In this document: piece after piece, positions 33,076-40,950 of the stretch | How the letters are laid out: each line of letters begins with the position of its first letter | Numbering within the stretch: the stretch's first letter is position 1 | Assembly: GCA_035939575.1 (NCBI GenBank) | Contig: DASZFS010000389.1 | Span: forward strand, 1-64,000 | Source of the DNA: DATKHR01 sp035939575 | GTDB taxonomy: Bacteria > Acidobacteriota > Vicinamibacteria > Vicinamibacterales > CAVVIG01 | Direction of reading: 5' to 3' | DNA length: 64,000 bases | Notes under the pieces: generated by a model | The model's database searches: none | Told to the model about the DNA's origin: nothing | Seen by the model: only the letters and a program-made list of their open reading frames with translations | Program-made: the position numbers and the translations under genes

Positions 33076-34083
33076 TCACTGCCGGTGCGTCTGACGCAGG
33101 AGCGCTTCGGCGCGCGCGCGCGCGCCGACCGGCGCGACGGGCTTCGCGTCGATGACGATCTGCAGCTGTGCGTGCGCGGCGTCGAGGTTGCCCATCGTAA
33201 TGAGCGCCGCAGCGAGCCCGAGACGCGCGCGAGTCTCGGCGATCGATGGCATGTACACGCGCCGTTCGCGCGCGCGATCGAGCAGCGCGCGCCAGGCGTC
33301 CGCGCTTCCCTGCGCGTCGTGCATGTACACGTCGCGCGCTTCCGCGATGCGCTGAAGGAACAGCGGGTTCGTCGGATAGCGCCGGTCGAGCGACTCGAGG
33401 AGCGCGATCGCGTCGGCCGGCCGGTTCTCGTACCAGAGGTACACCAGGTGCAGCTGGTAGTCTGCCTCTCCTTTCAGAAGCTCGCCCTGCTCGCGTGCGG
33501 TCGTCATTTCCCTCAGGCCCCGCTGGCGATCGCCGCCGGGCAGCAGTAGAAACCATCGCAGGACCTTGGCGTACGCGGGCGCGACATCCGCGTAGTAGTG
33601 GTAGAGGCCGATGCCGAAGTACGCGTCGCCGAGTGTGGGGTCGAGCGCGAGCGCCCGCTCGAGCGCAGCGCGGATCCGGTTGCCATCCCGGGCCGCGGCG
33701 AGACGGTCACCGCGCAGGATCCGCCATTGGACGAGCGGCGCGTACGCGCCCGCCAGGTAGAACCAGGCTTCCGCGCGCTGAGGCTCGCGCGCGGTCCAGG
33801 CGTTGTTGCCGGCGACTGCCGCAGCGGCGGCGTCGCTGAACCGCTTGTCGAGCAGACGGCTCTCCGGGTAGATGTTGATCCGCCACCACAGTTCGACGAC
33901 CTCGAGCGCTGCGCAGGCACCGGCGGGTGCCGGCGGGCAGGCCGCGCGCAGGCGCGACTCCGCCTCGTCGAACTCGGCGCTCAAGATGGCGTCGTAGACG
34001 GCGGCGAGCCGTGGCGCTTCCGTCAGCGCGGCCACGGCGGGTTGCGCCAGCAGCGTCAGCGCGAGAAGGACCAGCGGAGTCAC
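33076..34083 (-). CDS. Secreted TPR-like repeat protein
   Basis: The 335-residue protein starts at GTG 34083, overlapping the ddl stop by 4 bp, and has a signal peptide (TPLVLLALTLLAQPAVA). The mature protein is helical with TPR-like segments (AALERALALDPTLGDAYFGIGLYHYYADVAP, ADYQLHLVYLWYENRPADAIALLESLDRRYPTNPLFLQRIAEARDVY, GLAAALITMGNLDAAHAQLQIVIDAKP). No catalytic motif is seen. Conserved neighbours suggest an envelope role, but nothing defines it. A longer in-frame start would add 33 residues of out-of-character Arg/His-rich sequence inside ddl. Confidence 0.75.
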   Translation of the reverse strand: MTPLVLLALTLLAQPAVAALTEAPRLAAVYDAILSAEFDEAESRLRAACPPAPAGACAALEVVELWWRINIYPESRLLDKRFSDAAAAAVAGNNAWTAREPQRAEAWFYLAGAYAPLVQWRILRGDRLAAARDGNRIRAALERALALDPTLGDAYFGIGLYHYYADVAPAYAKVLRWFLLLPGGDRQRGLREMTTAREQGELLKGEADYQLHLVYLWYENRPADAIALLESLDRRYPTNPLFLQRIAEARDVYMHDAQGSADAWRALLDRARERRVYMPSIAETRARLGLAAALITMGNLDAAHAQLQIVIDAKPVAPVGARARAEALLRQTHRQ

Positions 34084-35210
34084 ATGCTCGTGCGGAGTTG
34101 TTGTTTCTCGGCGTGGCGCTCGACGGCCAGCGCAATGAGCCGGTCGATGAGCGCGGGGTAGGGCAGGCCGCTCGCCTCCCACATCTTGGCGTACATGCTG
34201 ATCGTCGTGAAGCCGGGAATCGTATTCACCTCGTTGAGGTACAACATCCCGCTGTCGCGGGCGAGGAGGAAGTCCACTCGAGCCATCCCGGCGCCGTCGA
34301 TCGCCTTGAAGGCCGCGACGGCGAGCCGGCGGATCTCGCCGGCCTGCGCATCGCTGATCGCGGCCGGGACGATCGACTGCGAGCCCTCGTCGAGGTATTT
34401 CGCCTCGTAGTCGTAGAACTCGCGCGACGGAATGATCTCACCGGGGATGGAGGCCTCGGGATCGTCGTTGCCGAGGACGGCGCACTCGATCTCGCGGGCG
34501 TCCGGGACTGCGGCTTCGATCACGATCTTGCGGTCGAACTCCGCGGCCAGCTTGATGGCGGCCCTGAGCTCGGTCGCGTGCTTGGCCTTGGAAATTCCGA
34601 CGCTCGATCCGAGGTTGGCCGGCTTGACGAACACCGGAAAGCCGAGCCTCGAAACGACTGCGGCCAGCGTCCCGCGCTCGTCGCGCTGCCAATCGCGCTT
34701 CAGCACGACATCGTAGTCACAAATCGGCAGGTGCCGGGCGGCGAAGACGAGCTTCATCACGGCCTTGTCCATCCCGACCGCCGAGGCGAGCACGCCGGCG
34801 CCGACGTACGGGACGTTCGCAAGCTCGAGGAGACCCTGCACCGTGCCGTCCTCGCCATACGGTCCGTGGAGAACGGGGAACACGACGTCGAGCCCGAGTC
34901 CCGATACGACGACGGTTGAGCGCTGGCGATCGATGGTGAGCAGCGTGTCGCCACCCGGGTGGGCGACGAGGTGTGCTTCAGGATTCTGTCCGGGCGGCAG
35001 CTGCGCGCGACTGTTGATGACGTCGGCCGCGCTCATGATGGTCGGCGCGCGGCCCGGCAATGCCCACCGGCCGTCCTTCTCGATGAGGATCGGCACTGCC
35101 TCGTAGCGCCCGGGATCGAGGTTCTGAAAGACCGCCGCCGCCGATGCCAGTGACACCTCGTGCTCACCGGATCGGCCGCCGTAGATGACGCCGACGCGCA
35201 GCTTCTTCAT
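34080..35210 (-). CDS. ddl: D-alanine--D-alanine ligase
   Basis: The 376-residue protein is an ATP-grasp ligase with Ddl signatures: GVIYGGRSGEHEVSLASA at the N-terminus, VFPVLHGPYGEDGTVQGLLELANVPYVGAGVLASAVGMDKAVMK, FVKPANLGSSVGISKAKHATEL and the C-terminal ARVDFLLARDSGMLYLNEVNTIPGFTTISMYAKMWEASGL. It makes the D-Ala-D-Ala dipeptide of peptidoglycan. It is divergent from tgt with only 23 bp between start codons. The middle segment (EGSQSIVPAAISDAQAGEIRRLAVAAFKAIDGAGMARVDF) is complete. Confidence 0.95.
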   Translation of the reverse strand: MKKLRVGVIYGGRSGEHEVSLASAAAVFQNLDPGRYEAVPILIEKDGRWALPGRAPTIMSAADVINSRAQLPPGQNPEAHLVAHPGGDTLLTIDRQRSTVVVSGLGLDVVFPVLHGPYGEDGTVQGLLELANVPYVGAGVLASAVGMDKAVMKLVFAARHLPICDYDVVLKRDWQRDERGTLAAVVSRLGFPVFVKPANLGSSVGISKAKHATELRAAIKLAAEFDRKIVIEAAVPDAREIECAVLGNDDPEASIPGEIIPSREFYDYEAKYLDEGSQSIVPAAISDAQAGEIRRLAVAAFKAIDGAGMARVDFLLARDSGMLYLNEVNTIPGFTTISMYAKMWEASGLPYPALIDRLIALAVERHAEKQQLRTSM

Positions 35211-35233
35211 GACGTCGCGGTTAAACTTAGCAC

Positions 35234-36394
35234 GTGTCCTTCGGGTTCCGCGTGACGCACACCGACGGTCTCGCCCGCCGCGGCGTGCTGACGACCGCGC
35301 ACGGTTTGGTGGACACGCCGGCGTTCATGCCGGTCGGCACTCAAGGGGCGGTCAAAGCGATCACGCACCGCGATCTCGAATCGATCGGCACCGAGATCCT
35401 GTTGAGCAACACCTATCACCTCTATCTTCGGCCGGGAGACGACCTCATCGCGCGCCGCGGCGGCCTGCACCGGTTCATCGGCTGGACCGGACCGATTCTC
35501 ACTGACAGCGGCGGCTACCAGGTCTTCAGCCTGGCGGCGCAGCGCCGCGTGGACGAAGCGGGCGCGCATTTCCGATCGCACCTGGATGGATCAGCGCACC
35601 TTCTGACGCCGGAAAAGGCGACCGATATCCAGGCACAGCTGGGGTCGGACATCGCCATGGTGCTGGACGAATGCCTGGCGCATCCCGCGGACACCGCCAC
35701 CGCGCGCGAGTCGATGGAGCGTACGCTGCGGTGGGCGAAGCGTGGACGCGATCGCTTCGTCGCTCTGCGCGACCGGACCAACCGAGAGGCATCCCCGCCG
35801 GTGGACGGGGTCATCGTGACGAATCCTGGCCAGGCGCAGTTCGGCATCGTCCAGGGGAGCGTGTTCGAGGATCTGCGGGTGGAGAGCGCGCAGCGGACCG
35901 TCGAGATCGGCTTCGAGTCGTACGCCATCGGGGGCCTCAGCGTCGGGGAGCCGTCCGACGTGATGTATGCGATGGTCGAGGGGACGACCCCGTGGCTGCC
36001 CGGCGATCGCGTGCGCTATCTGATGGGCACGGGGACGCCTGAAGACCTGGTTGAATCCGTGGCCAGGGGGATCGACCTGTTCGACTGCGTCCTGCCGACC
36101 AGGAACGCTCGAAACGGGCAATTATTTACCCGCGAGGGGCGCATCAATATCAAGAACGCGCGGTACGCCGAAGACGACCGGCCACCGGATCCGGCGTGCG
36201 GCTGCTATACCTGCCGGACGGTGTCCCGTGCCTATCTACGACATCTCTTCCTCGCGGGCGAGATCAACGCCGCGACCCTTAACACGTTGCATAATCTATA
36301 CTTTTACCTTGACACACTGCGAGCCATCAGAGAGGCTATAGTGTTTGGGCGGTTCGAGAGTTTCAGGGCTGGATATGTTCGACGGCGCGAGTAG
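35234..36394 (+). CDS. tgt: tRNA-guanine transglycosylase (queuine tRNA-ribosyltransferase)
   Basis: The 386-residue protein has the Tgt pattern: TPAFMPVGTQGAVKAITHRDLESIGTEILLSNTYHLYLRPG, the proton-acceptor region LTDSGGYQVFSL, the nucleophile region VLPTRNARNGQLFT and the zinc site CGCYTCRTVSRAYLRHL...H. It exchanges G34 for preQ1 in tRNAs with GUN anticodons. The start is GTG 35234. Its 3' end overlaps yajC by 20 bp, the usual tgt-yajC-secDF order. Confidence 0.95.
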   Translation: MSFGFRVTHTDGLARRGVLTTAHGLVDTPAFMPVGTQGAVKAITHRDLESIGTEILLSNTYHLYLRPGDDLIARRGGLHRFIGWTGPILTDSGGYQVFSLAAQRRVDEAGAHFRSHLDGSAHLLTPEKATDIQAQLGSDIAMVLDECLAHPADTATARESMERTLRWAKRGRDRFVALRDRTNREASPPVDGVIVTNPGQAQFGIVQGSVFEDLRVESAQRTVEIGFESYAIGGLSVGEPSDVMYAMVEGTTPWLPGDRVRYLMGTGTPEDLVESVARGIDLFDCVLPTRNARNGQLFTREGRINIKNARYAEDDRPPDPACGCYTCRTVSRAYLRHLFLAGEINAATLNTLHNLYFYLDTLRAIREAIVFGRFESFRAGYVRRRE

Positions 36395-36677
36395 TCCCCT
36401 CTTACAAATTGTTCCGTTCGTCCTCATCCTGGGGATCTTCTATTTCATCATTCTGCTGCCGACGAAGCGGAAGCAGCAGAAGGTGCAGGAGTTCCTGGAT
36501 AATCTGAAGGTGAACGATCGGATCGTGACGACGAGCGGGATCTACGGGCAGATCACGCGACTCGGCGAGCAGAGCGTGCAGGTGCAGATCGCCGACAAGG
36601 TCCGCGTCGAGGTTGCGCGCGCGTCGATCGGGGGCTACCAGGGGCAGCCGCCGGTCGTCGAGCCGGCGCCACAATAG
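36375..36677 (+). CDS. yajC: Preprotein translocase subunit YajC
   Basis: The 100-residue protein (from ATG 36375) has one N-terminal membrane helix (LLQIVPFVLILGIFYFIILLPTKRKQQK) followed by the YajC beta domain (VNDRIVTTSGIYGQITRL). It associates with SecDF. Earlier in-frame starts lie deeper within tgt and would put polar residues before the helix. Confidence 0.92.
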   Translation: MFDGASSPLLQIVPFVLILGIFYFIILLPTKRKQQKVQEFLDNLKVNDRIVTTSGIYGQITRLGEQSVQVQIADKVRVEVARASIGGYQGQPPVVEPAPQ

Positions 36678-36741
36678 ATGTCGGCTCATGGGGCAATGCT
36701 GAGAAGCCAACTGAGAAGCCAGGGGCTGCAGGGATTCTGAC

Positions 36742-38346
36742 ATGTCATCCAATGTGCGCTGGAAGGTCATCACCATCATCGCCGTCTTCTTCATCTTCGC
36801 GTCGGTCGGCGTGTATCCGACGCTGGCCGGCCGCTACCATCTGCCCGCGCCCAGCCTCCTGATGGACAAGCAGGTCAAGCTGGGGTTGGACCTGAAGGGC
36901 GGCGTGCACCTCGTGCTCCGCGTGCAGACCGACGATGCGCTGCGCGCCGAGGCGCAGAACGACATGGAGCGGCTGCGCGAGGAGCTGCAGACCCGGAAGA
37001 TCGCGTCGACCAGCCTGACGCTCGTCGGCGCGACGCAGTTCCGCGTGGACGGCGTGCCGACCGATCAGGATGCGGCGTTCCGTCAGGCTGCCCAGGAAGT
37101 ACAGGCCAACTTCGACCGTGGCTCGGGCGTCAACGGCTCGTACACGTTCACGATGAAGCCCAACGTGCAGAACAACCTGCGCGACGAGGCGGTCGTGCAG
37201 GCGCGGCAGACGATCGAGCGTCGCGTGAACGAGCTCGGCGTCACCGAGCCGAGCATCGCGCAGCAGGGGAACAACGGCGATCAGATTCTCGTGCAGCTGC
37301 CCGGCGTGAGCGACGTCGAGCGGGCGAAGGGCATCATCCAGTCGACGGGGCGGCTCGATCTCAAGATCGTCGAGCAGGGACCGTCCCCCACGCGCGAATC
37401 GCTCCTGGTCAACGGCGAGGTCCCGCAGGGCATGGAGCTGGTGCCGGGCTCGAGCGGCGCGCCCGGAGATTCGGGCACAGTCTGGTACGTGTTGCGGGCG
37501 GCAGCCGCTGTGACGGGGCGGGACCTGCGCAGCGCCAGCCCGACGCTCGACGAGAACAACCAGCCCGCGGTCCGCTTCACGCTCAACAACGAAGGCGGGC
37601 GCAAGTTCGGCAAGGTCACGGGCGAGAACATCGGGCGGCAGCTCGCGATCGTCCTCGACGGCCGGGTCCATTCCGCGCCGCGCATCGACGGCCGCATCTC
37701 GACCGAGGGGCGGATTTCGGGCAGCTTCACGCAGCAGGAAGCGCAGGACCTGGCGCTGGTGCTGCGGTCGGGATCGCTGCCCGCGACGCTGACCTACCTG
37801 CAGGAGCGCACGGTTGGTCCGACGCTTGGCGCCGACTCGATCCGCTCGGGCGTCATCGCATCGGCGATCGGGCTGTTCCTGATCGTGCTGTTCATGCTCG
37901 TGTACTACCGGCTCTCGGGCATCAACGCGGTCGTCGCGCTGCTCTTCAACCTGGTCATTCTGCTCGGGCTGATGGCGTACATCGGCGCGGTGATGACGCT
38001 GCCGGGGATCGCGGGATTCGTCCTCACCATGGGCATCGGCGTCGACTCGAACGTCCTCATCTTCGAGCGCATCAAAGAGGAGCTCGAGGCGCAGCGCGGC
38101 GTGCGCGCGTCGATCAACGCCGGTTTCGGCCGCGTGTTCTGGACGCTGTTCGACACGCACATCGCGGCGCTCATTTCGGTCGCGTTCCTGTTCCAGTTCG
38201 GCACCGGGCCGATCCGCGGATTCGCCGTGACGCTCTTCTTCGGGTTGGTGTCGAACCTGTTCACGTCGATCTTTGTCTCCAAGACGTTGTTCGAGCTGGT
38301 GCTGGGCGGGCGCCAGCAGCTGCAAGCGGCGACGTTGAGCATCTGA
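36742..38346 (+). CDS. secD: Protein-export membrane protein SecD
   Basis: The 534-residue protein has TM1 (VITIIAVFFIFASVGVYPTLA), the conserved LGLDLKGGVHLVLRV, a P1 periplasmic domain, LALVLRSGSLPATLTYLQERTVGPTLGADSI, and a C-terminal RND-like bundle (NVLIFERIKEELEAQRGVRASINAGFGRVFWTLFDTHIAALISVAFLFQFGTGPIRGFAVTL). With SecF it uses the proton motive force to pull secreted proteins out of SecYEG. It is 64 bp after yajC. Confidence 0.95.
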   Translation: MSSNVRWKVITIIAVFFIFASVGVYPTLAGRYHLPAPSLLMDKQVKLGLDLKGGVHLVLRVQTDDALRAEAQNDMERLREELQTRKIASTSLTLVGATQFRVDGVPTDQDAAFRQAAQEVQANFDRGSGVNGSYTFTMKPNVQNNLRDEAVVQARQTIERRVNELGVTEPSIAQQGNNGDQILVQLPGVSDVERAKGIIQSTGRLDLKIVEQGPSPTRESLLVNGEVPQGMELVPGSSGAPGDSGTVWYVLRAAAAVTGRDLRSASPTLDENNQPAVRFTLNNEGGRKFGKVTGENIGRQLAIVLDGRVHSAPRIDGRISTEGRISGSFTQQEAQDLALVLRSGSLPATLTYLQERTVGPTLGADSIRSGVIASAIGLFLIVLFMLVYYRLSGINAVVALLFNLVILLGLMAYIGAVMTLPGIAGFVLTMGIGVDSNVLIFERIKEELEAQRGVRASINAGFGRVFWTLFDTHIAALISVAFLFQFGTGPIRGFAVTLFFGLVSNLFTSIFVSKTLFELVLGGRQQLQAATLSI

Positions 38347-38376
38347 GGCGGCGCCGCTCCGGCGGCCCTTACAAGC

Positions 38377-39375
38377 ATGCACATCTTCAAGCACACCAAC
38401 TTCGATTTTCTCAAGTGGCGCATCCACGCCATCGCGGTGTCGTGGGCCATCATCATGGCCGGCGCGTTCGTCCTGTTCACGCGGGGCATTCCGCTGGGCA
38501 TCGAGTTCGCCGGCGGGACCGAGATCATCGAGCAGTTCGACAACCCGACGTCGATCGATCAGGTCCGCGGGCCGGTCGTCAAGGCGTTCGGTCAAGACGC
38601 GATCGTCCAGAGCTTCGGCGATCCCACGCAGCGCGAATTCCTGATTCGTGTGCCGAACGTCGGCGCGGAGTCGGGCACGGCGCTGACCTCGGTCGCGGAC
38701 CAGGTAGAGGGCGCGCTCCGGCAGAGCAACGTCGGCGGCTTCAAGCGTCTCGGGACGGAGATCGTGGGACCGGCGGTGGGGCAGGAACTGCGCAGCCGGG
38801 CGCTGCTCGCGACGGTGTTCTCCCTGCTCGGCCTGCTCCTGTACCTCGCGTTCCGGTTCCAGTTCAGCTTCGGCGTCGGCGCGGTCATCGCGACCATCCA
38901 CGATCTGTTGATCACGCTCGCGTTTCTGGCGTTCTTCCGCTACGACATGACGCTGAACGTCATCGCCGCGATTCTGACGATTACCGGCTTCTCGACCAAC
39001 GATACGATCGTCATCTTCGACCGGATCCGCGAGAACCTGCGGTCCATGCGGCGTGACTCGCTGCTGCACGTCATCAACGTGTCGATCAACCAGACGCTGG
39101 GCCGGACGGTCATCACGTCGGGCACGGCGCTGCTGACCGCGCTCGCGCTCTTCTTCTTCGGTGGTGAAGTCCTGCACGGTTTCGCGTTCACGATGATCGT
39201 GGGCATCATCACCGGGACCTACTCGAGCGTCTTCATCGCGGCGGCCATCATCAGCTTCTGGCGCGGGAGCGCGCCGACGCGGGCGGCGGCGCACGCTCCG
39301 GCGACCACGCTGGCCAGCGCGCAGCAGCCGCAGCGCAAGACCAAGCCTCAGAAGAAGGCCGCCAGAGCTTCCTAA
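38377..39375 (+). CDS. secF: Protein-export membrane protein SecF
   Basis: The 332-residue protein has FLKWRIHAIAVSWAIIMAGAFVLF, GIPLGIEFAGGTEIIEQF, EIVGPAVGQELRSRALLATVFSLLGLLLYLAFRF and GFSTNDTIVIFDRIRENLRSMRRDSLLHVINVSINQTLGRTVITSGTALL, all SecF hallmarks. It ends in an Ala/Gln/Lys-rich tail. It starts 30 bp after secD. Its stop is followed at once by the agaagttagaactt microrepeats. Confidence 0.95.
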   Translation: MHIFKHTNFDFLKWRIHAIAVSWAIIMAGAFVLFTRGIPLGIEFAGGTEIIEQFDNPTSIDQVRGPVVKAFGQDAIVQSFGDPTQREFLIRVPNVGAESGTALTSVADQVEGALRQSNVGGFKRLGTEIVGPAVGQELRSRALLATVFSLLGLLLYLAFRFQFSFGVGAVIATIHDLLITLAFLAFFRYDMTLNVIAAILTITGFSTNDTIVIFDRIRENLRSMRRDSLLHVINVSINQTLGRTVITSGTALLTALALFFFGGEVLHGFAFTMIVGIITGTYSSVFIAAAIISFWRGSAPTRAAAHAPATTLASAQQPQRKTKPQKKAARAS

Positions 39376-39546
39376 CGGAACGTAGAAGTTAGAACTTAGA
39401 AGTTAGAAGTTGTGAGTTATGAATCGTGAGTCATGAGTTAGAAGTTGAGAGGTAAAAGACTGATCTCCGGGCTCCCGACGGCCGTGTCCCGCTTGTCCTC
39501 GTTACTCACAGCTTCGACTTTTAACTTTTAACTTCTCAGTTCTCAG
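39376..39546. repeat. Microrepeat spacer between secF and uppP
   Basis: 39383-39440 holds many copies of (t)agaagtt/gtgagt(t)at-type heptamers. 39510-39546 holds cttttaacttttaacttctcag, complementary to the left part, so an imperfect hairpin across the spacer is possible. The 15-mer tagaagttagaactt (39383-39397) recurs at 46658-46672, where its tag is the stop codon of the third exbD. Confidence 0.75.
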
Positions 39547-40350
39547 TTGACTACCTTAGCCAAAGCCGCGCTCCTCGGCGTCATACAGGGGCTGACCGAG
39601 TTTCTCCCCGTGTCGTCGACCGCGCACCTCCTGATCAGCGAGCGCCTGCTCGGCTTCGAGGACCCTGGTGGCGTGTTCACCACCATGATCCAGCTGGGGT
39701 CAATTCTCGCGGTGATGTGGCTGTACCGCGAGAAGATCGTGGCGGTCGTCACAGGGCTGCCGTCGCAGGCGCAGGCGCGGCGGTTCGCATTCATGATTCT
39801 GCTCGCGACGCTGCCGATGATTGTGGCCGGTGGGCTGCTCTCGAAGTTCGTCAAGGACGTTCTGTACGGGAATTTCGCAGTCATCGCGGCCGCGTTCATC
39901 ATCGGGGGCATCATCATGCTGGTCGTCGAGCGCTTCCGCCCGCGGCCGGACGTCGAGAACGTCGACGACATTCCCGTCGGCCGGGCGCTCGCGATCGGCA
40001 TGGGGCAGGTGCTGGCGCTGATTCCGGGCGTGTCGCGATCGGGCGGGACCATCTACGCGGCGTTGCTGTTGAGGGTCGACCGCGGCGCGGCGGCTGAATT
40101 CTCCTTTTTCCTCGCGATGCCGACGATGGCGGCGGCCTTTGCGCACGATGCGTTCGAGGCGCGGCACCAGCTCGGGTCGGCGCGCGGTCTGGAGATTGCG
40201 GTGGGCTTCGTGATGGCCTTCGCGGCCTCGTTCGCCGTGGTCAAGCCGTTTCTCCACTACGTGCGGCGATCGGGCTTCGGTCCGTTCGCGTGGTATCGCA
40301 TCGTGCTGGGGGCGGCGATGCTCGCGGCGATGGCCAGCGGGTGGAGGTAG
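39547..40350 (+). CDS. uppP: Undecaprenyl-diphosphate phosphatase
   Basis: The 267-residue polytopic membrane protein has the BacA/UppP motifs GVIQGLTEFLPVSSTAHLLISE (9-30) and LALIPGVSRSGGTIYAALLL. It recycles undecaprenyl diphosphate to the monophosphate carrier for peptidoglycan and O-antigen. The start is TTG 39547, the only sensible one after the repeat spacer; no strong RBS is visible. Confidence 0.93.
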   Translation: MTTLAKAALLGVIQGLTEFLPVSSTAHLLISERLLGFEDPGGVFTTMIQLGSILAVMWLYREKIVAVVTGLPSQAQARRFAFMILLATLPMIVAGGLLSKFVKDVLYGNFAVIAAAFIIGGIIMLVVERFRPRPDVENVDDIPVGRALAIGMGQVLALIPGVSRSGGTIYAALLLRVDRGAAAEFSFFLAMPTMAAAFAHDAFEARHQLGSARGLEIAVGFVMAFAASFAVVKPFLHYVRRSGFGPFAWYRIVLGAAMLAAMASGWR

Positions 40351-40356
40351 GCCGCC

Positions 40357-40941
40357 GTGCAGTGGCTCCGGCGCAACTTCATCGCCGGCTTCTTCGTCAT
40401 GGTGCCGCTGTTCATCAGCGTCGCCGCGTTCATCTGGCTCTTCAACCTCGTTGACGGCGCGACCACGCCGCTCTACGACCGGCTGCTCGGCCGGCGGATA
40501 CCCGGCCTCGGCATTGCAACGACGGCGGTGGCGGTCGTGCTCGTGGGCGCGTTCGCCAGAAATGTGATCGGCAGCCGGGTGCTGCAGCGGACGGAAGCGT
40601 GGCTGCTGCGGGTGCCGGTCTTCAACAAGATCTATTCGCCGGTGAAGCAGCTGGTTGCGGCGTTCAACCCTGACAGCGAATCGGGCTTCAAGCGCGTAGT
40701 CATGATCGAAGACCCGCGGCGCGGCTACACGCTGGGGTTCCTGACGCGCGAGTTCACCGCGGATCGCGGCCGTGGACCGGAGCCGCTGCTGGCGGTGTTC
40801 GTGCCGACTAATAACCTCTACTTGGGCGACATCGTCATCTGCGAGCGTGACCGGGCGGTGTTCCCCGACATTTCCGTCGAGGACGGCATCCGCATTTTCC
40901 TCACCGGCGGCATGGCATTGCCGCCCAAGGTACGTCTATAA
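40357..40941 (+). CDS. DUF502 family membrane protein
   Basis: The 194-residue protein has two N-terminal membrane helices (NFIAGFFVMVPLFISVAAFIWLFNLVDG and GLGIATTAVAVVLVGAFARN) and the DUF502 pattern RVPVFNKIYSPVKQLV...PRRGYTLGFLTRE...AVFVPTNNLYLGDIV, ending in a P-D-I-S-VEDGIR segment. The family's function is unknown; plant homologues (LCV-like) are membrane proteins. It starts 6 bp after uppP and is probably cotranscribed. Confidence 0.88.
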   Translation: MQWLRRNFIAGFFVMVPLFISVAAFIWLFNLVDGATTPLYDRLLGRRIPGLGIATTAVAVVLVGAFARNVIGSRVLQRTEAWLLRVPVFNKIYSPVKQLVAAFNPDSESGFKRVVMIEDPRRGYTLGFLTREFTADRGRGPEPLLAVFVPTNNLYLGDIVICERDRAVFPDISVEDGIRIFLTGGMALPPKVRL

Positions 40942-40950
40942 TCCCAGCTT

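Noticed and set aside
36745..39294. Very long minus-strand open frame (849 codons) over secD-secF
   Set aside because: It is antisense to two well-supported genes, is extremely rich in Arg/Asp/Glu/His as expected from GC-rich antisense frames, and has no domain signal.
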